Shown one piece after another: positions 1 through 12,019 of a stretch of DNA of 64,000 bases. This DNA is from Dichetophora obliterata (Eukaryota; Arthropoda; Insecta; Diptera; Sciomyzidae). The stretch spans positions 173,404,827 through 173,468,826 of the forward strand of contig OY986435.1 of the NCBI GenBank assembly GCA_963920525.1, in the 5' to 3' direction. The stretch's first letter is position 1, and each line of letters begins with the position of its first letter. Under the pieces are notes generated by a model. It saw only the letters and a program-made list of their open reading frames with translations, was not told the origin of the DNA and ran no database searches. The position numbers were made by a program, and so were the translations under genes.

Positions 1-83
1 AAGATATCAGCTACATTGAATTTGCCACTGTTCTAAATAAGCTCAAAGGACGCACTCCAGGAGCCGATAGAGTCTCATACCCT

Positions 84-1050
84 ATGATCAAAATGCTTTC
101 ATATTCAACCAAAACACGACTTATACGAACTTTCAATACAATATTGAAAAATAACATACCACAATCTTATAAAATAAGCACAGTCATACCTATTATAAAA
201 CCGCGAACGGATAGAATCCATACAAAATCATACAGGCCAATATCCTTAAACCCGTGCTGTGGTAAAGTCCTGGACAAAATCATTGCAGATCGGCTATGGT
301 GATTTGTCACAACCAACAATCTCATCAATAGCAGGATTCAAAAAAGGAAAGTCGGTATCTGATATTCTAGTATACCTAGATTACGTGATTACTAAATCCC
401 TCTCTACCAAAAACCACTTGTCAATAATCTCTCTAGACTTCTCGAAGGCCTTCGATAAGGTAGGTGTTCACACTATAATATAACAGCTCATAAATTGGAA
501 TCTTGGTCCTAATATAGTCAATTACGTCCGCAATTTTATGTCGCACAGTCAAATAAAAGTTCGAATTGCAAACACTTACTCTAACACCCTTCCATTAGCC
601 AACGGTATCCCCCAAGAATCTCCTCTCTCCGTCATACTTTTCCTTATAGCCTTCAACAACTTTACACATATTATTTCACTACATAAAGACATTGAATTCT
701 GTTCTTATGCTGATGATTTTTACTTAATAAAGAAACTAGGAAAAAATAAAAACTTAAGCTTAGATTTTAAAAATGTTATCAACGACATACTCTCCTGGTG
801 CAAACACACCGGTGCTGAGCTCTCTCTTTCCAAATGCAAACATTTGCACATTTGTAGGAAACACAATTGCCAATGTATGATACATTCAAATAATGCAATT
901 ATTGAAAATGTGGATTACATGAAAATATTAGGAATTGTATTTAATAACAGATTTATATGGAATTCTCACATTGAACATAGCCTAACACCTTTATCAAAAA
1001 AGTTAAATATTATTAAATGCCTCTCAAGCAATAAATTCAACTGCAGTTGA
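84..1050 (+). pseudogene. LINE reverse transcriptase (broken)
   Basis: Three reading-frame blocks (84-302, 259-483, 538-1050) together cover an RT domain. Visible motifs are SYRPISL (palm entry), ISLDFSKAFDKV with the first catalytic Asp, GIPQESPLSVILF (normally GIPQGSP; the Gly is changed to Glu) and FCSYADDFYLI with the YADD catalytic pair. A frameshift lies near 290 and stops interrupt at about 482 and 1050. In the intact family this enzyme copies the element RNA at the nicked target. Confidence 0.85.
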
Positions 1051-1158
1051 ATTTATTATTCATCTCTATTATTCACTCACTTCTAATATCAAAAATTGAT
1101 TATGGTATTTTTCTTTATGGAAATTCGCCTAAATCCTTAATAAATAAACTCCAAGTAA

Positions 1159-1920
1159 TTGTTAATTCGGCGATACGAATATACGAATACGAATGTTAAT
1201 TCGGGGATACGAAACATGCAATTCGAATCCAATTTAATGTCAATCCGGAAAAGGACAGAATTCATGATTGCTAAACTATTCAAATCACTGTTAAATGGTT
1301 ATAATTCTCCCTTAACTAAAATAATTGCTACTAGAAAAATTTCGAAAAGACCACTAAAAATCCCATCCTTAGTTAATAAAACAATTCAACTGTGTGAAAA
1401 ATTCGGAATTCCTTCTAACCCCTTAAAACCACCAAATAGTAAGCACCCACCTTGGCTGTTAACCGCTTCCACTATAAATACTTCCCTTCGAAAATTCCAC
1501 AAACCCGCCACACCTTCTATTGTTTTTCAATGCAAATTCCGTGAAATTAAAGAAAAGCTATCCAACGTCTCTATTGTATACACCGACGGCTCTAAATCAG
1601 TCAACAACTGCAGCTTCAGTATAACCACAGAATATAGTATTTTTAAAATATCACTTCTACCAGATTATTCCACTACATTCTCCTCAGAAATAATAGCCAT
1701 CCATGAAGCTATAAAGTACGCTCTAAGCCAATCTTCCAAATTTGCAATATGTACCGATTCACCATCATCACTGGACGCCGTACAAAACTTCCGATTACTC
1801 GATTACCTCGATTACTTCCCAAAAATAATACTTATTTGGATACCAGGCCACGTTGGTATACCTGGCAACGAATATGCCGACTTTGCTGCTAAATTTGCCG
1901 GCAAAGCCCCCTCACGTTAA
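1159..1920 (+). pseudogene. LINE RNase H domain
   Basis: About 250 codons downstream of the RT. The RNase H core starts near 1575 with VYTDGSKS (first catalytic Asp), continues with SSEIIAIHEAIK (catalytic Glu) and CTDSPSSLDAV (Asp), and ends with WIPGHVGIPGNEYAD (final His/Asp region). All four acidic positions can be seen. The N-terminal ~135 codons form the linker between RT and RNase H. The frame ends in a TAA at 1918, after which the same protein resumes in another frame. Confidence 0.85.
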
Positions 1921-2099
1921 CTGAAAACCACAATAGTAAAGAAATTATTCGCTTTTTAAAAGATCACTTTAATTCAAACCACACCCTATCTTGGCGACGT
2001 ACATCACAATGGCACCAACAAATAAACACGAATAAAATCAACATTAAAAAATTCCTTAAAGTTAAGCTCATAGACCGATTATCCAGAAAAGACCTAATA

Positions 2100-2260
2100 A
2101 AATTCGAACGCCTAAGACTTGGCCATACTTCTTTAACTCATAGACACCTTATTGATCCTCAAATATCCTCTTTATGCCCATATAGCAACACAGATTCTCC
2201 TATTTCCTAACTACACATTCTCAATGATTGTCCACATTTCAATAACTACAGAATAAGCAT
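2100..2260 (+). pseudogene. LINE C-terminal Cys/His motif
   Basis: Translation past the RNase H gives RLRLGHTSLTHRH, then CPYSNTDSPIS, a stop, and LHILNDCPHFNNYR. This is the C-x-x-C...H...C tail that follows RNase H in I-like LINEs. One in-frame TAA breaks it. It confirms that the whole 3' half of the element is here. Confidence 0.75.
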
Positions 2261-2524
2261 TTTCCATAACACTGTTCCCACGTCCTTACGTCCTTTCCCT
2301 ACTGTACAAAATATAACTAATATTGTTAAGTATCTCAAATGTTCCAATATTTTTTCACTTATTTAATGCTTGAATATGTAGTAATGTGATTGCTTTAATC
2401 TATAAGCTATGATTTGCTTTAATCTATAAGCTGAAGGACATTGTTGCAATTGCTTTCCCTTCTTAATTCGTTTTTTAATTTTAATTATAAGCTAATTTGT
2501 CATAAATAAATAAATAAATAAATA

Positions 2525-2782
2525 TACTTTACCTTATAATAAAACTTAAAAATGTGTGTAATGCATCGGTTGTACATGCATTCAAAGCCTCTTCGAAGTC
2601 CAATAAGCCGTAAAATGTCTTCCTTCTGCCATTACATCTGAAAATACATCACGAGTTTGAAATTTACTCACTTAAATAATAATTTCCAAATAAGGTTATG
2701 GTAAAGTGCATCTCTGGTGGAATAGAATGTAATACGACATGCCAAAATATCAAACAAATTCGAACATACTTTGTTTTCTGTT
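2525..2782. other. Unannotated spacer between LINE and hAT element
   Basis: Sequence between the LINE tail and the target duplication of the hAT element. I see no open reading frame of note, no repeat shared with the rest of the window and no regulatory signal I can support. Confidence 0.5.
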
Positions 2783-2790
2783 GTTTACAC
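2783..2790. repeat. hAT target-site duplication, left copy
   Basis: GTTTACAC immediately before the CAGGGGTCG terminus. The identical octamer follows the other terminus at 12901-12908. Confidence 0.9.
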
Positions 2791-3318
2791 CAGGGGTCGC
2801 CACAGAATTTTTTTTTTTGAGAGTGCAACAATAATTACAACAAAAAATCAACAAAAATAAATAATTGTTGGATACGTAGTACAATAAGGAATTGTTACCA
2901 CAAAAACAACACATAAAGGCAACAACACTCATGCCGGTAACACTCACTACAGCGCACCAATTCATGTGTACACTGTTAAAATTTTAATTGTAATGAATAA
3001 TGCACTTTTATGTGCTCAGCTTTTTGCTAGTCAGAATATATTCTGATTTACCCAGATCTCACCGCGTGGAGGTAGCTGCTTTCGAGTCCTCTTCTTTAAC
3101 TTTTTTAAATTTTTTTTATATATTTTTTTTTGTTTTTTTTTTTAATATTGTTTCTTTATTTTTTATATTGTATTTTGTATTGTTGAATTTTAATTACCCT
3201 TTTTATGAAGGTTTGAAAATAAAAAATAAATAAAATATTCATGAAAAAAATAAAGTAACACTTAAAAATAAAAAATAAATTAAAAATTCAGGAAGAATTC
3301 ATAAAAAATTCATCGAAG

Positions 3319-5037
3319 TCAAAATTTTCCGACTGAAGTGCGATTCTTAATAAGTTTAAAAGGGTTATTATTTGATAGTCTATTTCGATATTAATTTTTA
3401 ATGTGCTTCATATGAGAAAATGCTGATTCACATATATATGTACTTGCTAACATAGATACAAGTTTTAGAACTTCAGTTTTAAGTAGTGGATATTTGTAAT
3501 CAGGTACTTGTCTTCCAAAAGATATACCCGTTTCATTTTAGGCCAATAAATTTAAATCTGATTGAAGATCTATAGGTTCTAAATGATATTGTTGATTTTG
3601 TTTTAAAATGTCACACTTTGTAGGTCTCAGAAAAAGTTCTCCTTTTTCCTTAATAACTTCAAAATCCTTAAAACAGCTTTCAAATACCAATTAAATTTTT
3701 TTTATGTATTGAGCATAAAACTTAAACTCGATGTTTGCATACTCTAATTTAATAATAGTGCAGGATGGGAAGTTTTGGAGACGGCTTTCATTCAACTCCA
3801 CTTGCAAGTAACGCAAATTTTTTTTCAAATCCTTCAATTGATGATACCATATCAATTATGGATTGCTTCGGTGTTTGTAAATGAATATTTAGCATATTTA
3901 AAATTGCCGTAAAGTCAGTTAAAAATGCAAGTTCTGCTAAAAAGTTCTGGTCTTTTAACTTTTGTTGAAATACTGCAGAATTTTTAACATTTCGTTCAAG
4001 AAATATTAAGACTTCCTTACGCAGTGAAAAAATCTTTGGAGACACTTTCCTTTACTTAACCAACTAACTTCAGAAAACATTGTTAAATCTCCATATTATT
4101 CCATTCCATTTAATTCCAATAAGAGTGCTTGAAACTGGCGGTGTGCTAATGCGTTGTGCCCTGCTCTTATTCTGTTAATTATTTGAACTACTGTAGTCAT
4201 AGTATCAGTCAATCCAATAACTTTTGCACAAAGGGACTCTTGATGAATAAAGCAATGGTAAAATGGAATATCCAAATTTCGCTTTTTGAATTGACCCAGT
4301 AAACCACATTCCTTTCCCCGCATACTTCCAGCACCATCCGTGCATACAGAGCTCAATTTCTCGAATCTATTTATAGACTCTACAGATATTTCGAAAACCC
4401 TAAATATATCTTCTCCTTTAGTTGTATAATACAATGGAATCAAGTTCAATAGTTCTTCTTCTACATTAAAATCTTTATCTGTAAATTTTATGAAAATTAT
4501 AAGCTGTGCTACATCCGTAATATCAGAAAGAAAGAAAGAAAGAATTTTTTCTGTCAGTTTTTGTTTAATTTGCATACTTATGCTATTTATCCTTCTTTTG
4601 ACCGTGTTTGGAGATGATGGTACGGCATCTATATGAGCAGCTATTTTAATTGCAGTAGAGCCAAAGCACTTGAGCATATCCATGCAAGTGGATTTTAAAA
4701 AGCGTCCATCAGTCAGTGGCTTTTGTGCTTTTGCAATATTATAACTTGCTATATATGAAGCACGTAGTACACTTTCTGTTAAACTGACTTCCACATATTG
4801 TCTAGATAATTCGCGACTAAGCATTGACTTTAATTTAGCAATAAGGTCGTATCTAGGGACTCCTACCAAGTCTTTATAACTTTCTAAATGCTTTGTCCTA
4901 TAATGCCTTTTAATGTTGCTCTCTCTCATTTCAGAAATTAATTGTTTGCAAATAATGCACTAAGGTTTCTGTAATCTTTTATTATTCATAAAAAAATATT
5001 CATATTCCCAGTGTTCCGCAAATTCTCTTCTTGCCAT
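3319..5037 (-). pseudogene. hAT transposase with BED-type zinc finger (GTF2IRD2/ZBED5-like)
   Basis: ATG at 5037 (MARREFAEHWEYEYFF). A BED-like finger follows: CIIC then IKRHYRTKH, with a TAG just before the first Cys. The large block 4096-4929 carries SPNTVKRRI, SVCTDGAGSMRG (catalytic Asp region) and FYHCFIHQESLCAK (the C/H motif of hAT transposases). A TAA follows at ~4096, then SEVSWLSKGKCLQRFF, a frameshift near 4045, and block 3788-4045. The C-terminal dimerisation segment reads YPLLKTEVLKLVSMLA and CESAFSHMKHIKN, with the final stop near 3319. The order matches hAT transposases of the type also domesticated as GTF2IRD2 and ZBED5. At least four stops and one frameshift make it a pseudogene. 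Confidence 0.88.
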
Positions 5038-5299
5038 TTTTGACAAAGTTTTTTAACAAAATTATTTGATAATTTTATGTTTATAATGTTATTTTGATAA
5101 TTTTATCAAAATAATTGATTTGAACTCAATAACTATATTAAGAACTAGAAAATAATTGTCAGAACCCACCTTCTCTCAATTGCTACTTGATCAACTGATT
5201 TCTTTCACTGCAGCCACACAAGTAAATTTCGCGGCGAAACACTACGCAAAATCACCAACAAGAAACCTTCAGTATAACAATAATTGTGCGCGGTCGCAT

Positions 5300-5335
5300 G
5301 CACTGTATTTACCAACAGCAACAACAAGCACGCGA
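5300..5335. repeat. hAT subterminal repeat unit 1 (left of LTR insertion)
   Basis: GCACTGTATTTACCAAC followed by a CAA-rich stretch and CACGCG, ending at the LTR junction. A second copy begins just across the retrotransposon at 12739, so the uninterrupted hAT had two tandem units in its 5' subterminal region. Confidence 0.6.
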
Positions 5336-5616
5336 AATACGTTTTTTGAACGAAGTTCTTTATAAAAAAAAATATTTTTATTTTTCACAACTATTACACT
5401 TGATTGACAAAACTGAACTAACTTGATAAAATTTTATAGATTTTATGTTAACTTATATACAAATATAATACAATATACAAATAATTCCAGGTAACTGCAG
5501 AAAAATGTGGGAACTGCAATTTAAGCATTTTGGTATTTCTTCACAGGATGTGTCTGTAGTTGTTGTTGTTGTTGTTGTTTCAGGTGCTGACGTTGCGTCT
5601 GGCTTATACCTTAACT
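5336..5616 (-). repeat. 3' LTR (full length, ~281 bp)
   Basis: On the minus strand it begins AGTTAAGGTATAAGCC and ends with CGTATT. It contains a (GTT)n microsatellite near 5560-5580 (plus strand). It matches 12543-12738 closely except for an ~85-base block present only here, between ACAAAACTGA and CAGAAAAATGTGGG. Confidence 0.9.
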
Positions 5617-5628
5617 CCTCCCCTCTTA
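5617..5628 (-). other. Polypurine tract
   Basis: Minus strand TAAGAGGGGAGG lies directly before the 3' LTR start AGTTAAGG. This purine run is where plus-strand DNA synthesis would be primed. Confidence 0.85.
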
Positions 5629-5629
5629 G

Positions 5630-7100
5630 TTTGGAGCGATGACGAATAAGACTGTAAAGTTGATGAGGCAGGAGCGATGACCGCTGGATTTTGTTGAATA
5701 GGTATCCTATAGGTGAACTTTTTATATAGGTATACCACTACGTTGATGAAAATGACACTAATTATGAAAATGATTGTGAGGATATCTCTTTCCTTGTTGC
5801 CGGTCCTGATTATATTGATTGCCTCTCTATTGATGATGTTAAATGTTTTTAGTTTTCCATACTAAGTTTTTCTTTGGTTGAATTTAGATGGATGTGACTG
5901 AATGATGGGGGTAATATGTGTACTTCGTCCCAGTAAACCTGATGATTATTTTGATACGTAATCCCATTGATTTCCAAACTGCAATTTTCGTAATGTGTTA
6001 AGGCTGTGCCTGACACAGGCTGGTGTGGGTATTCACAGGTTGATTTAATATTTGTTGTAGGTACATTTATGAGAACAATGTAGTTCGGTTCCGGTTGATG
6101 TATCTTGGCTATATCGTCCATTTCGTTAAGTGTACAGGAAGCTGCTTTGTTATATATAAGATTTGCTATGCACGCCGATTGATTTGTGAATTCCTGGTAC
6201 TTCGATTCTTTGCAAAAGTATACACCTTCTATTTTTGGGCAAGGTTCATCGTAATATTGAATATTTTTGTTATTTAGTAGGATAAAGGGTTTCGGTTCTA
6301 CTTCATATGTGTTGTTAATTGGTAATGGAATAATATGATATAAGGAATAATTTGTTTGGAAAAGGATGGGAATTTGCACATTAAAAATGATGTTACTATC
6401 GTTGTAATATGCTTGTAAGCTAAGAAGTTCGTACGAGTGTTCGTCTGATTTTATTTCAATATTTTGACTCCGCAATATTTTATCTATTTCATTTAATTCA
6501 TTAGAGTTTAGAATAAATTTAGGTATTACATTCAGTTTTGCCAAGGAAATTGATTCACCAATGTTATTTAGATGGTTACTTAGCAAGTCTCTGTTATAGT
6601 TGATTTGTGTAAGATATTGCATTTGAACTATTGTTTGTTCGTCCTCTTCTAGTCGGTTGCTATTCTCGTCGTGATATTAATTTAGATAATTTTCTATTTT
6701 ATTTTGTTCGTAATTAATATGGTCTGTAATGTTTTGAAGTCTTTGAATTAGTTTTAAGTTAATTTTAACATTATTATCTTGTTCGTCTCGAATCTCATTT
6801 TGGTTTAAATATACGTTTTCAATTTGTTTATTAAGTCGTTCTGCGTCTATTGAGTCCATGTTGCCTGCAATAAATTTTATGGCTGTACCTAATCCATTTA
6901 TTACTTTGTGTCCTGTAGAATTTGTCGAGTGTAGAGATAGAGTTTGATATTTTGTCCAGATTTTGTCTATAATGTTTAAGGTTAACAATATGTACGAGAG
7001 AGTTGTAATTTATTATGGTACATCCTGTTCCTAGTTTAAGTGGTAGGATTCCTTGTCGGCAAGTCAGTTCTTGTATTTCCATTTGTTGGCATGTTGTGGC
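5630..7100 (-). pseudogene. env: env (errantivirus envelope, broken)
   Basis: Third gene of the element, between integrase and polypurine tract. The N-terminal blocks (6831-7082 and 6677-6988, overlapping frames) contain a short Cys-containing region, a basic cluster of the kind cut by host protease, and a Gly-rich segment like those following the cleavage site. Block 5849-6622 is the ectodomain with several Cys residues and N-glycosylation sequons. Downstream, near 5720-5810, a hydrophobic stretch reads as a membrane anchor and short tail. Frameshifts near 6900 and 6650 and a stop near 5849 separate these parts. Confidence 0.78.
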
Positions 7101-7129
7101 AGTTATTCTGAAATTATAAGCATTGTATT

Positions 7130-8110
7130 AACTTGGAATTACCATTTTTCTTTTCTTAAGTCTAGCTTTATGTATTTTCTGATTTTTCGTTGTGATCAGG
7201 GTAATTCCATTATCTTCTTTTACTACGTGTTTTGAGAAACGCGGTGTAAGTTTGTTCCTTCTACATTCTTTTCTATATATAACTTCGCCTTCTTGCTTTT
7301 CTTCTGGGTTTTCACTATTTTCATTTAATTTTTCTATTCGATTATTAGTCAACTGTTCAACCTTCTCTTTTATTGAAGGGTATTATCTCGCTTGAAATTC
7401 ATTTAGTTTCCTAAGATAATCATGTTCGTCTTTAAAGTTAATGTTTTTGTCAAAAAGATATGTTCTACCTTTAAATAATTCGTATGGGTTTAGTTTTGTG
7501 GTAGAATGAATCGCGTTATTGTACGTTATCAGGGATTCTGAAAGAATTTCGTCGTGATCTAATTCAAGTTTATTTTCTTTGCGTTTTTCTACAATGATAC
7601 GGTAAATTTCAGTGAGTGTAGAGTGGAATCTTTCTACGGGTGAGTTGCTGCTTGTCTGTTGAAATGCGGTATAATGTCTATATGGTATTGGCTACAAAAG
7701 TCCTTAAAGATGTGGCTATCAAATTCACCGTCTTGATCGCAAACAATTTTCTTTGGCATACCATGCATGCTGATAAAATGTCTTAAGGGCTTGAGAACGC
7801 CTATGCTGCTTCGAGATAACAAGTCGTATGCCGCTGCAAATCTAGAAAATTTATCTACTATTGTTAAAACTGATACATGGTTGATGGTATAAAGATCTAT
7901 ATGTAGTATTTCAAGTGGTTTTTCGGGTGATTTGGGTGTTTTAAATTTTACTATTGGTGGTTGTCTGTCATATTTTAAAAGTTGACATCTTTCGCATTGA
8001 TTAATGGTTTGGGTTATTTTGTTCTTCATAAATGGAAAGTAATAGCTACGTTTTAAGTGTAAAAGACTTTCGTTTATACCTCTGTGGTTGTTATTTTTGT
8101 GATAATCATT
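7130..8110 (-). pseudogene. pol: pol: integrase
   Basis: Near 8090-8000 the zinc-binding region shows His-x8-His (NHRGINESLLH) and CERC. Block 7634-8029 holds LHIDLYTI (first Asp) and VCDQDGEF (second Asp). After a frameshift near 7660, SPVERFHSTLTE supplies the catalytic Glu. Block 7128-7352 is a basic C-terminal tail (KIHKARLKKRK). The enzyme inserts the viral DNA. At least one frameshift and stops are present. Confidence 0.88.
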
Positions 8111-8458
8111 TATTAATTTTTCTTGATCATCTACTTGTTTGATGTCAGTAACCTTCTCTGTGCATCTGATTAGTTTGAAAAATTTACTATTTGCAAAGTA
8201 TTAAGAATAAACAGATTGTACAGTTCGGAAAATTTCGTCATTGGAATAAATTGCCGTTAATTTATTTGGGGGTAAAAACTTTTTTAATATGTCATTTGTT
8301 CTTCTGTAAATTCTGTTCTCTGGATTGTTCTTCTGTGTTTGTTTTTGAATGGCACTACTATGACATTTGAATTGGTATTTGATTTAATTAAATGAAGCTG
8401 TTAATTAAATTCATTAAGTGGTTTTTTTGATATGTATATTCCGTCGTCTAAGTTTTCT

Positions 8459-8872
8459 TCAACAGAATGTTTTGTCATTTGTATTTAATTTTCCTTTTTT
8501 ATAAATAATAGTATAATCGAATTCCTCTAGCTTAAGTCTCCAGTGAACTAATTTGGAATTTGGCTCTTTCAAGCTCATAAGCCAGGTAAGGGGTCGGTGA
8601 TCTGTTATGATTTTGAATTGTCGGACAAATAGATAAGGGAGAAAGTATTTCGTTGACCACACGATGGCTAATAGCTCCTTTTCGATGGTAGAGTAGTTTT
8701 CTTCGGTTTTTGTTAAGGTTCGGCTGGCGTAATTGATAGGCTTGTCACTTCCTATTGGTCGCTGTGATAATACAGCGCCTATAGCGAAGTTGCTCGCATC
8801 AGTTGTTAAGTTAAACGGTTTTGCAAAATCAGGATATTGTAATATGGGGTTATTCATAAGTATATTTTGCAT
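8459..8872 (-). pseudogene. pol: pol: RNase H
   Basis: Follows the RT. FNLTTDASNFAIGAVLSQ carries the first Asp, EKELLAIVWSTKYF the Glu, and FKIITDHRPLTWL the second Asp of a Gypsy-type RNase H. LVHWRLKLEEFDYTIIYKKG is the tether region leading towards integrase. The frame ends early at 8459, short of the usual GxxNxxAD continuation. Confidence 0.9.
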
Positions 8873-8899
8873 ATTTCAAAGGATTCAATGTATCTATCT

Positions 8900-9900
8900 G
8901 TATGTGTGACTTTTTTGTCTTTTCCTAAACATTCAGTCAAATTTTCTATAGTATCCTAGAAGTCCGATAAATGACTTTATTTCTTTTTGAGTTCTGGGGA
9001 TTGGGAATTCTCTAATTGCTTTGATTTTGTCCGGGCTTGGCTTAACCCCATTTGTTGTTACAATATGACCTAGGAAGGCTATTTCCTTGTGCAAGAACTC
9101 AGATTTATCCATTTGCTCTTTTAAGTTTGAAGCACGAAGTCTATCGAAAACTTTTCTCAAATTTTCTATGTGTTCTTGTAGAGAAGTGGAAAACACAATG
9201 ATGTCATCCGAATATACTAAACACAATTTTCCCTGTAGTTCTCGAATAACATTATCCATCACTCTTTAAAAGTGGATGGAACGTTCTTTAGCCCGAAGGG
9301 CATTCGAAGGTATTCATAATGTCCTTCTTCCACTGTAAATGCTGATTTTGGAATGTCTTTAGGGTGAAGTTCTATCTGATGAAAACCACTGGCGAGGTCT
9401 AACGTGGTGAAATACATACATTTGCCAAGTTTGTCCAATATTTCGTTGATGTTAGGTAAATGATATCGGTCGGAAACTGTCTTTTCGTTTTATTTCCTGT
9501 AATCAATTACCAAGCGCCTTTTTTGTTTTCCGCTGGCGTCTTTCTTTTTTGGGACCACCCAAACGGGTGAGCTCCAAGGTGAATAACTTGGTCTTATAAC
9601 TCCTTGCTCAAGCATATCTGTAATTTGTCTTTTCACCTCCTCTTTGTGGACGTATGGGTAACGGTATGACTTCGTATGAATGGGTATATCGTCTGTTGTG
9701 ATGATTTTATGTTTTATTTGATTGGTGAAACTCAAATTTTGGCCTTCTCTAAAAAATATATCGTCATAAGCTCTACAGATTTTGAACAGTGCTTTTCTTT
9801 CTTCAGGATTTAGATGTGTGGTACGAAGTAATTCAGTTATGTCATTATTGTCTATTTGTTCCTGATTTTGTATGTTATAGTTTATATTATAGTTATTTAT
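8900..9900 (-). pseudogene. pol: pol: reverse transcriptase
   Basis: Block 9490-9735 has the Gypsy RT entry: YPYVHKEEVKRQI, LEQGVIRPSYSPWSSPVW, VPKKKD and RLVIDYRK. Block 8933-9262 has LVYSDDIIVFS (the catalytic DD as YSDD), GHIVTTNGVKPSPDKI and SFIGLLGYYRKF. The intermediate part (9262-9490) is present in shifted frames. This domain order is diagnostic of Ty3/Gypsy. Stops and frameshifts disable it. Confidence 0.9.
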
Positions 9901-10189
9901 TTCTACAAATTCGGATGAATTATAGGATTCAGCTTTAATTGGTTGTTCTAGTATAAATGTTTTTGGACTATCTGAATTGTTTTATATTTCTACGTAACAA
10001 AACCATTTTTTGGCATTGTAGATTCCTCCTGATATGTGAAGTTTCGATTCTATTTCGTGAGGTTTGACATAGATGTCACCATTCCGGATGTCAGTGGGTA
10101 CTTTGATAATTGCCTTTGAGTGAGGTTGGATCAAATATTTATCTGAGGTTATGTTTGGTTTGAATTGCAAAGGTAAAGTGGGGTTATTC

Positions 10190-10500
10190 GTGATTAAAAT
10201 GTTGTTTGTTAAGTCGATTTTCGCTCATATCTGTCAAAAAGTCCAGTCCTAAAAGTCCGTCGAAATATCCATGAAATTTAATAAATAGAAATGTCATTGT
10301 CCCGTTTTCCTTAAATTTTTTCAATTTCGGTAATTTTACCTGTGTGTTAATTTGATATTTGTTCAGAATTGTTGTAATGGTTATTGGTTCACATTGAATA
10401 TGTTTTTTTCTTATTTGTAAATTCTGGGTTTACACAGGATGACGATGCTCCTGTATCTATAAGAAATCAAAGAGGTCTTCCGAAAGGGGATGCTATAAGG
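10190..10500 (-). pseudogene. pol: pol: aspartic protease
   Basis: Minus-strand translation near 10430-10490 contains LIDTGASSSCVNPEF, the DTGA active site of a retroviral aspartic protease. GLLGLDFL further down (near 10240) fits its second conserved segment. Frames change between the two parts. The protease would have cut the gag and pol polyproteins. Confidence 0.75.
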
Positions 10501-10534
10501 ATCTAAGGTAAAGTATGTCCATGTTTATTTATTT

Positions 10535-12000
10535 CTAAGTATCCGATTGCACTTCCGAGGCGTATACATGAAAATTTTGGCTATCTTCTATTCCGAAATT
10601 ATTATTGTAGTCGTAATCATAGTACTGGTCGAGTTGTTGATACCCTGAATTTTCAGAATTGTTAGCTATTTCTTCTTCCTTTTGAGAAGTATTAAGGTTA
10701 TGTACCTCCCTAATATGGTATCTAGGATTTCCTCCTCCATTATGTGGATTCTTAACTATACCTGACGTTGTGTCCATTGGTTCTACTTGTGGTAAATTTT
10801 GTCTCTGTGCATCAAAATTATTTGGGTTTTGATGATTATTGAAATTAAAAAGTGGGTTTTTGTTCTGGAAATTCATGTGTGAACTTTGGTATTGTCTTGC
10901 TTGGTTAAATGGTCTAATTTTAAAAGGTGCTCTTTGTTGACTGAAAAATCTAGACTGGTTAGAAAAGGTCCTTGGTTGATTAAATGGTCTAGGTGGGTTA
11001 GAAAATGTTCTTGGTTGACTAAATGTTCCAGGTTGGTTTAAATATGGTCTGTTATTATTAAATTGGCGTGTTGGTTGAAAGAATGTTCTATGGTTGGGTG
11101 TGTTATATGAGTTCGTTGATGTGTGCATGTTGCTACTTAAATTTACTTTGAATATTGGTAAAGATCTAGTATTTTCGTTTTTTATATACGATATGTTCTG
11201 TTCCTTGATACAGTAATGCAAGGCTATTGTTAAGGAATCAGTTCTCATATCTCGGATCATTGAACCAAGTGGTTCTTTAAGACCAGTTAGGAAAGCGTTC
11301 AGACACATTTCTGCGTATAACTCCTTCTTAGCTTGAATGACACTTGCATTTGTTTCGTGAATTAGTATATTATTTAATATGGTTGCCTGAATTTCTACTA
11401 TATTACTATAAAATTCCTCTACGGTCTTATTATTTTGTTGCAAGGAATGCAAATCTCTTATTAAGGTTGTCTCCTTTTTTTTTTGTCTGAGTAATGTAAG
11501 ATCAGATTTTCTTTTAAGGACTTCCAGTCTATCGGTGTGCCGTACATGTTAAGTACTTCATTGGCAGGTCCATCGATTTTGTTTCGTATGGCTTTTAAAA
11601 GGATAAGTGATAAGGAGTTTCATTGACTTCCTGAATGTTAAACAAAATCTCTTCCAAATTATTTAAATACTCGTACAGTAATCTCGGATTACCGTCATAT
11701 TTGGGTAAATCCTTAATTACGTCTGGAATTCAAAGTGCATTAAATATATTGATTGGAACAACATTATTAGATGTTGAACCACTGGGAGTCGAATTGTCAT
11801 TAGACATATCTTGTAAATTAAAGTCACTAGTAAAATGTATCTTTCTTTCAAATATTAATTCGTTATTTTCTGGTATCGAGCCCAGACTTTGTGCTCTTCT
11901 TGGCTTAATTGTATAAGGAAAAAATTTACGTATTCTCTTCTGCATTTTATGTGCAAAATAAATAAATTCGAGGAAAGGATAGGTTAGAATAAAATATTCA
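10535..12000 (-). pseudogene. gag: gag (broken)
   Basis: Structural protein of the LTR element. The N-terminal part is in 11730-12020, ending in NVVPINIFNAL before a TGA; similarity resumes beyond the stop. A further frameshift at an A-rich tract near 11475 leads into 10535-11452, which has the capsid-like stretch FYSNIVEIQATILNN and AFLTGLKEPL. A C-terminal region follows that is rich in Arg, Asn, Gln and Pro, with repeated R-T-F-S-N/Q-P motifs (about 11040-10850). There is no CCHC knuckle, as in other errantiviruses; the basic tail probably bound RNA. Confidence 0.8.
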
Positions 12001-12019
12001 AATGACTTACAGCTGCCCA

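Larger units (their letters stand above)
1..2524 (+). mobile_element. I-like non-LTR retrotransposon, 3' part, degenerate
   Basis: Reverse transcriptase, RNase H and a C-terminal Cys/His motif follow one another on the plus strand and end in an (AAAT)n tail at 2502-2524. RT followed by RNase H, with a short A-rich repeat tail rather than plain poly(A), fits the I clade of LINEs. The 5' part (gag-like ORF1 and endonuclease) lies outside the window or is lost. Several frameshifts and stops make it inactive. I saw no target duplication because the 5' end is not in the window. Assignment to the LINE class is firm; the I clade is likely. Confidence 0.85.

Noticed and set aside
2750..2965. 71-codon minus frame with a hydrophobic, Cys-rich N-terminus
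   Set aside because: Spans the hAT terminus and target duplication, so it cannot be a real gene.
5156..5365. 69-codon plus-strand frame
   Set aside because: Lies in the hAT leader and runs into the LTR; no start context or similarity.
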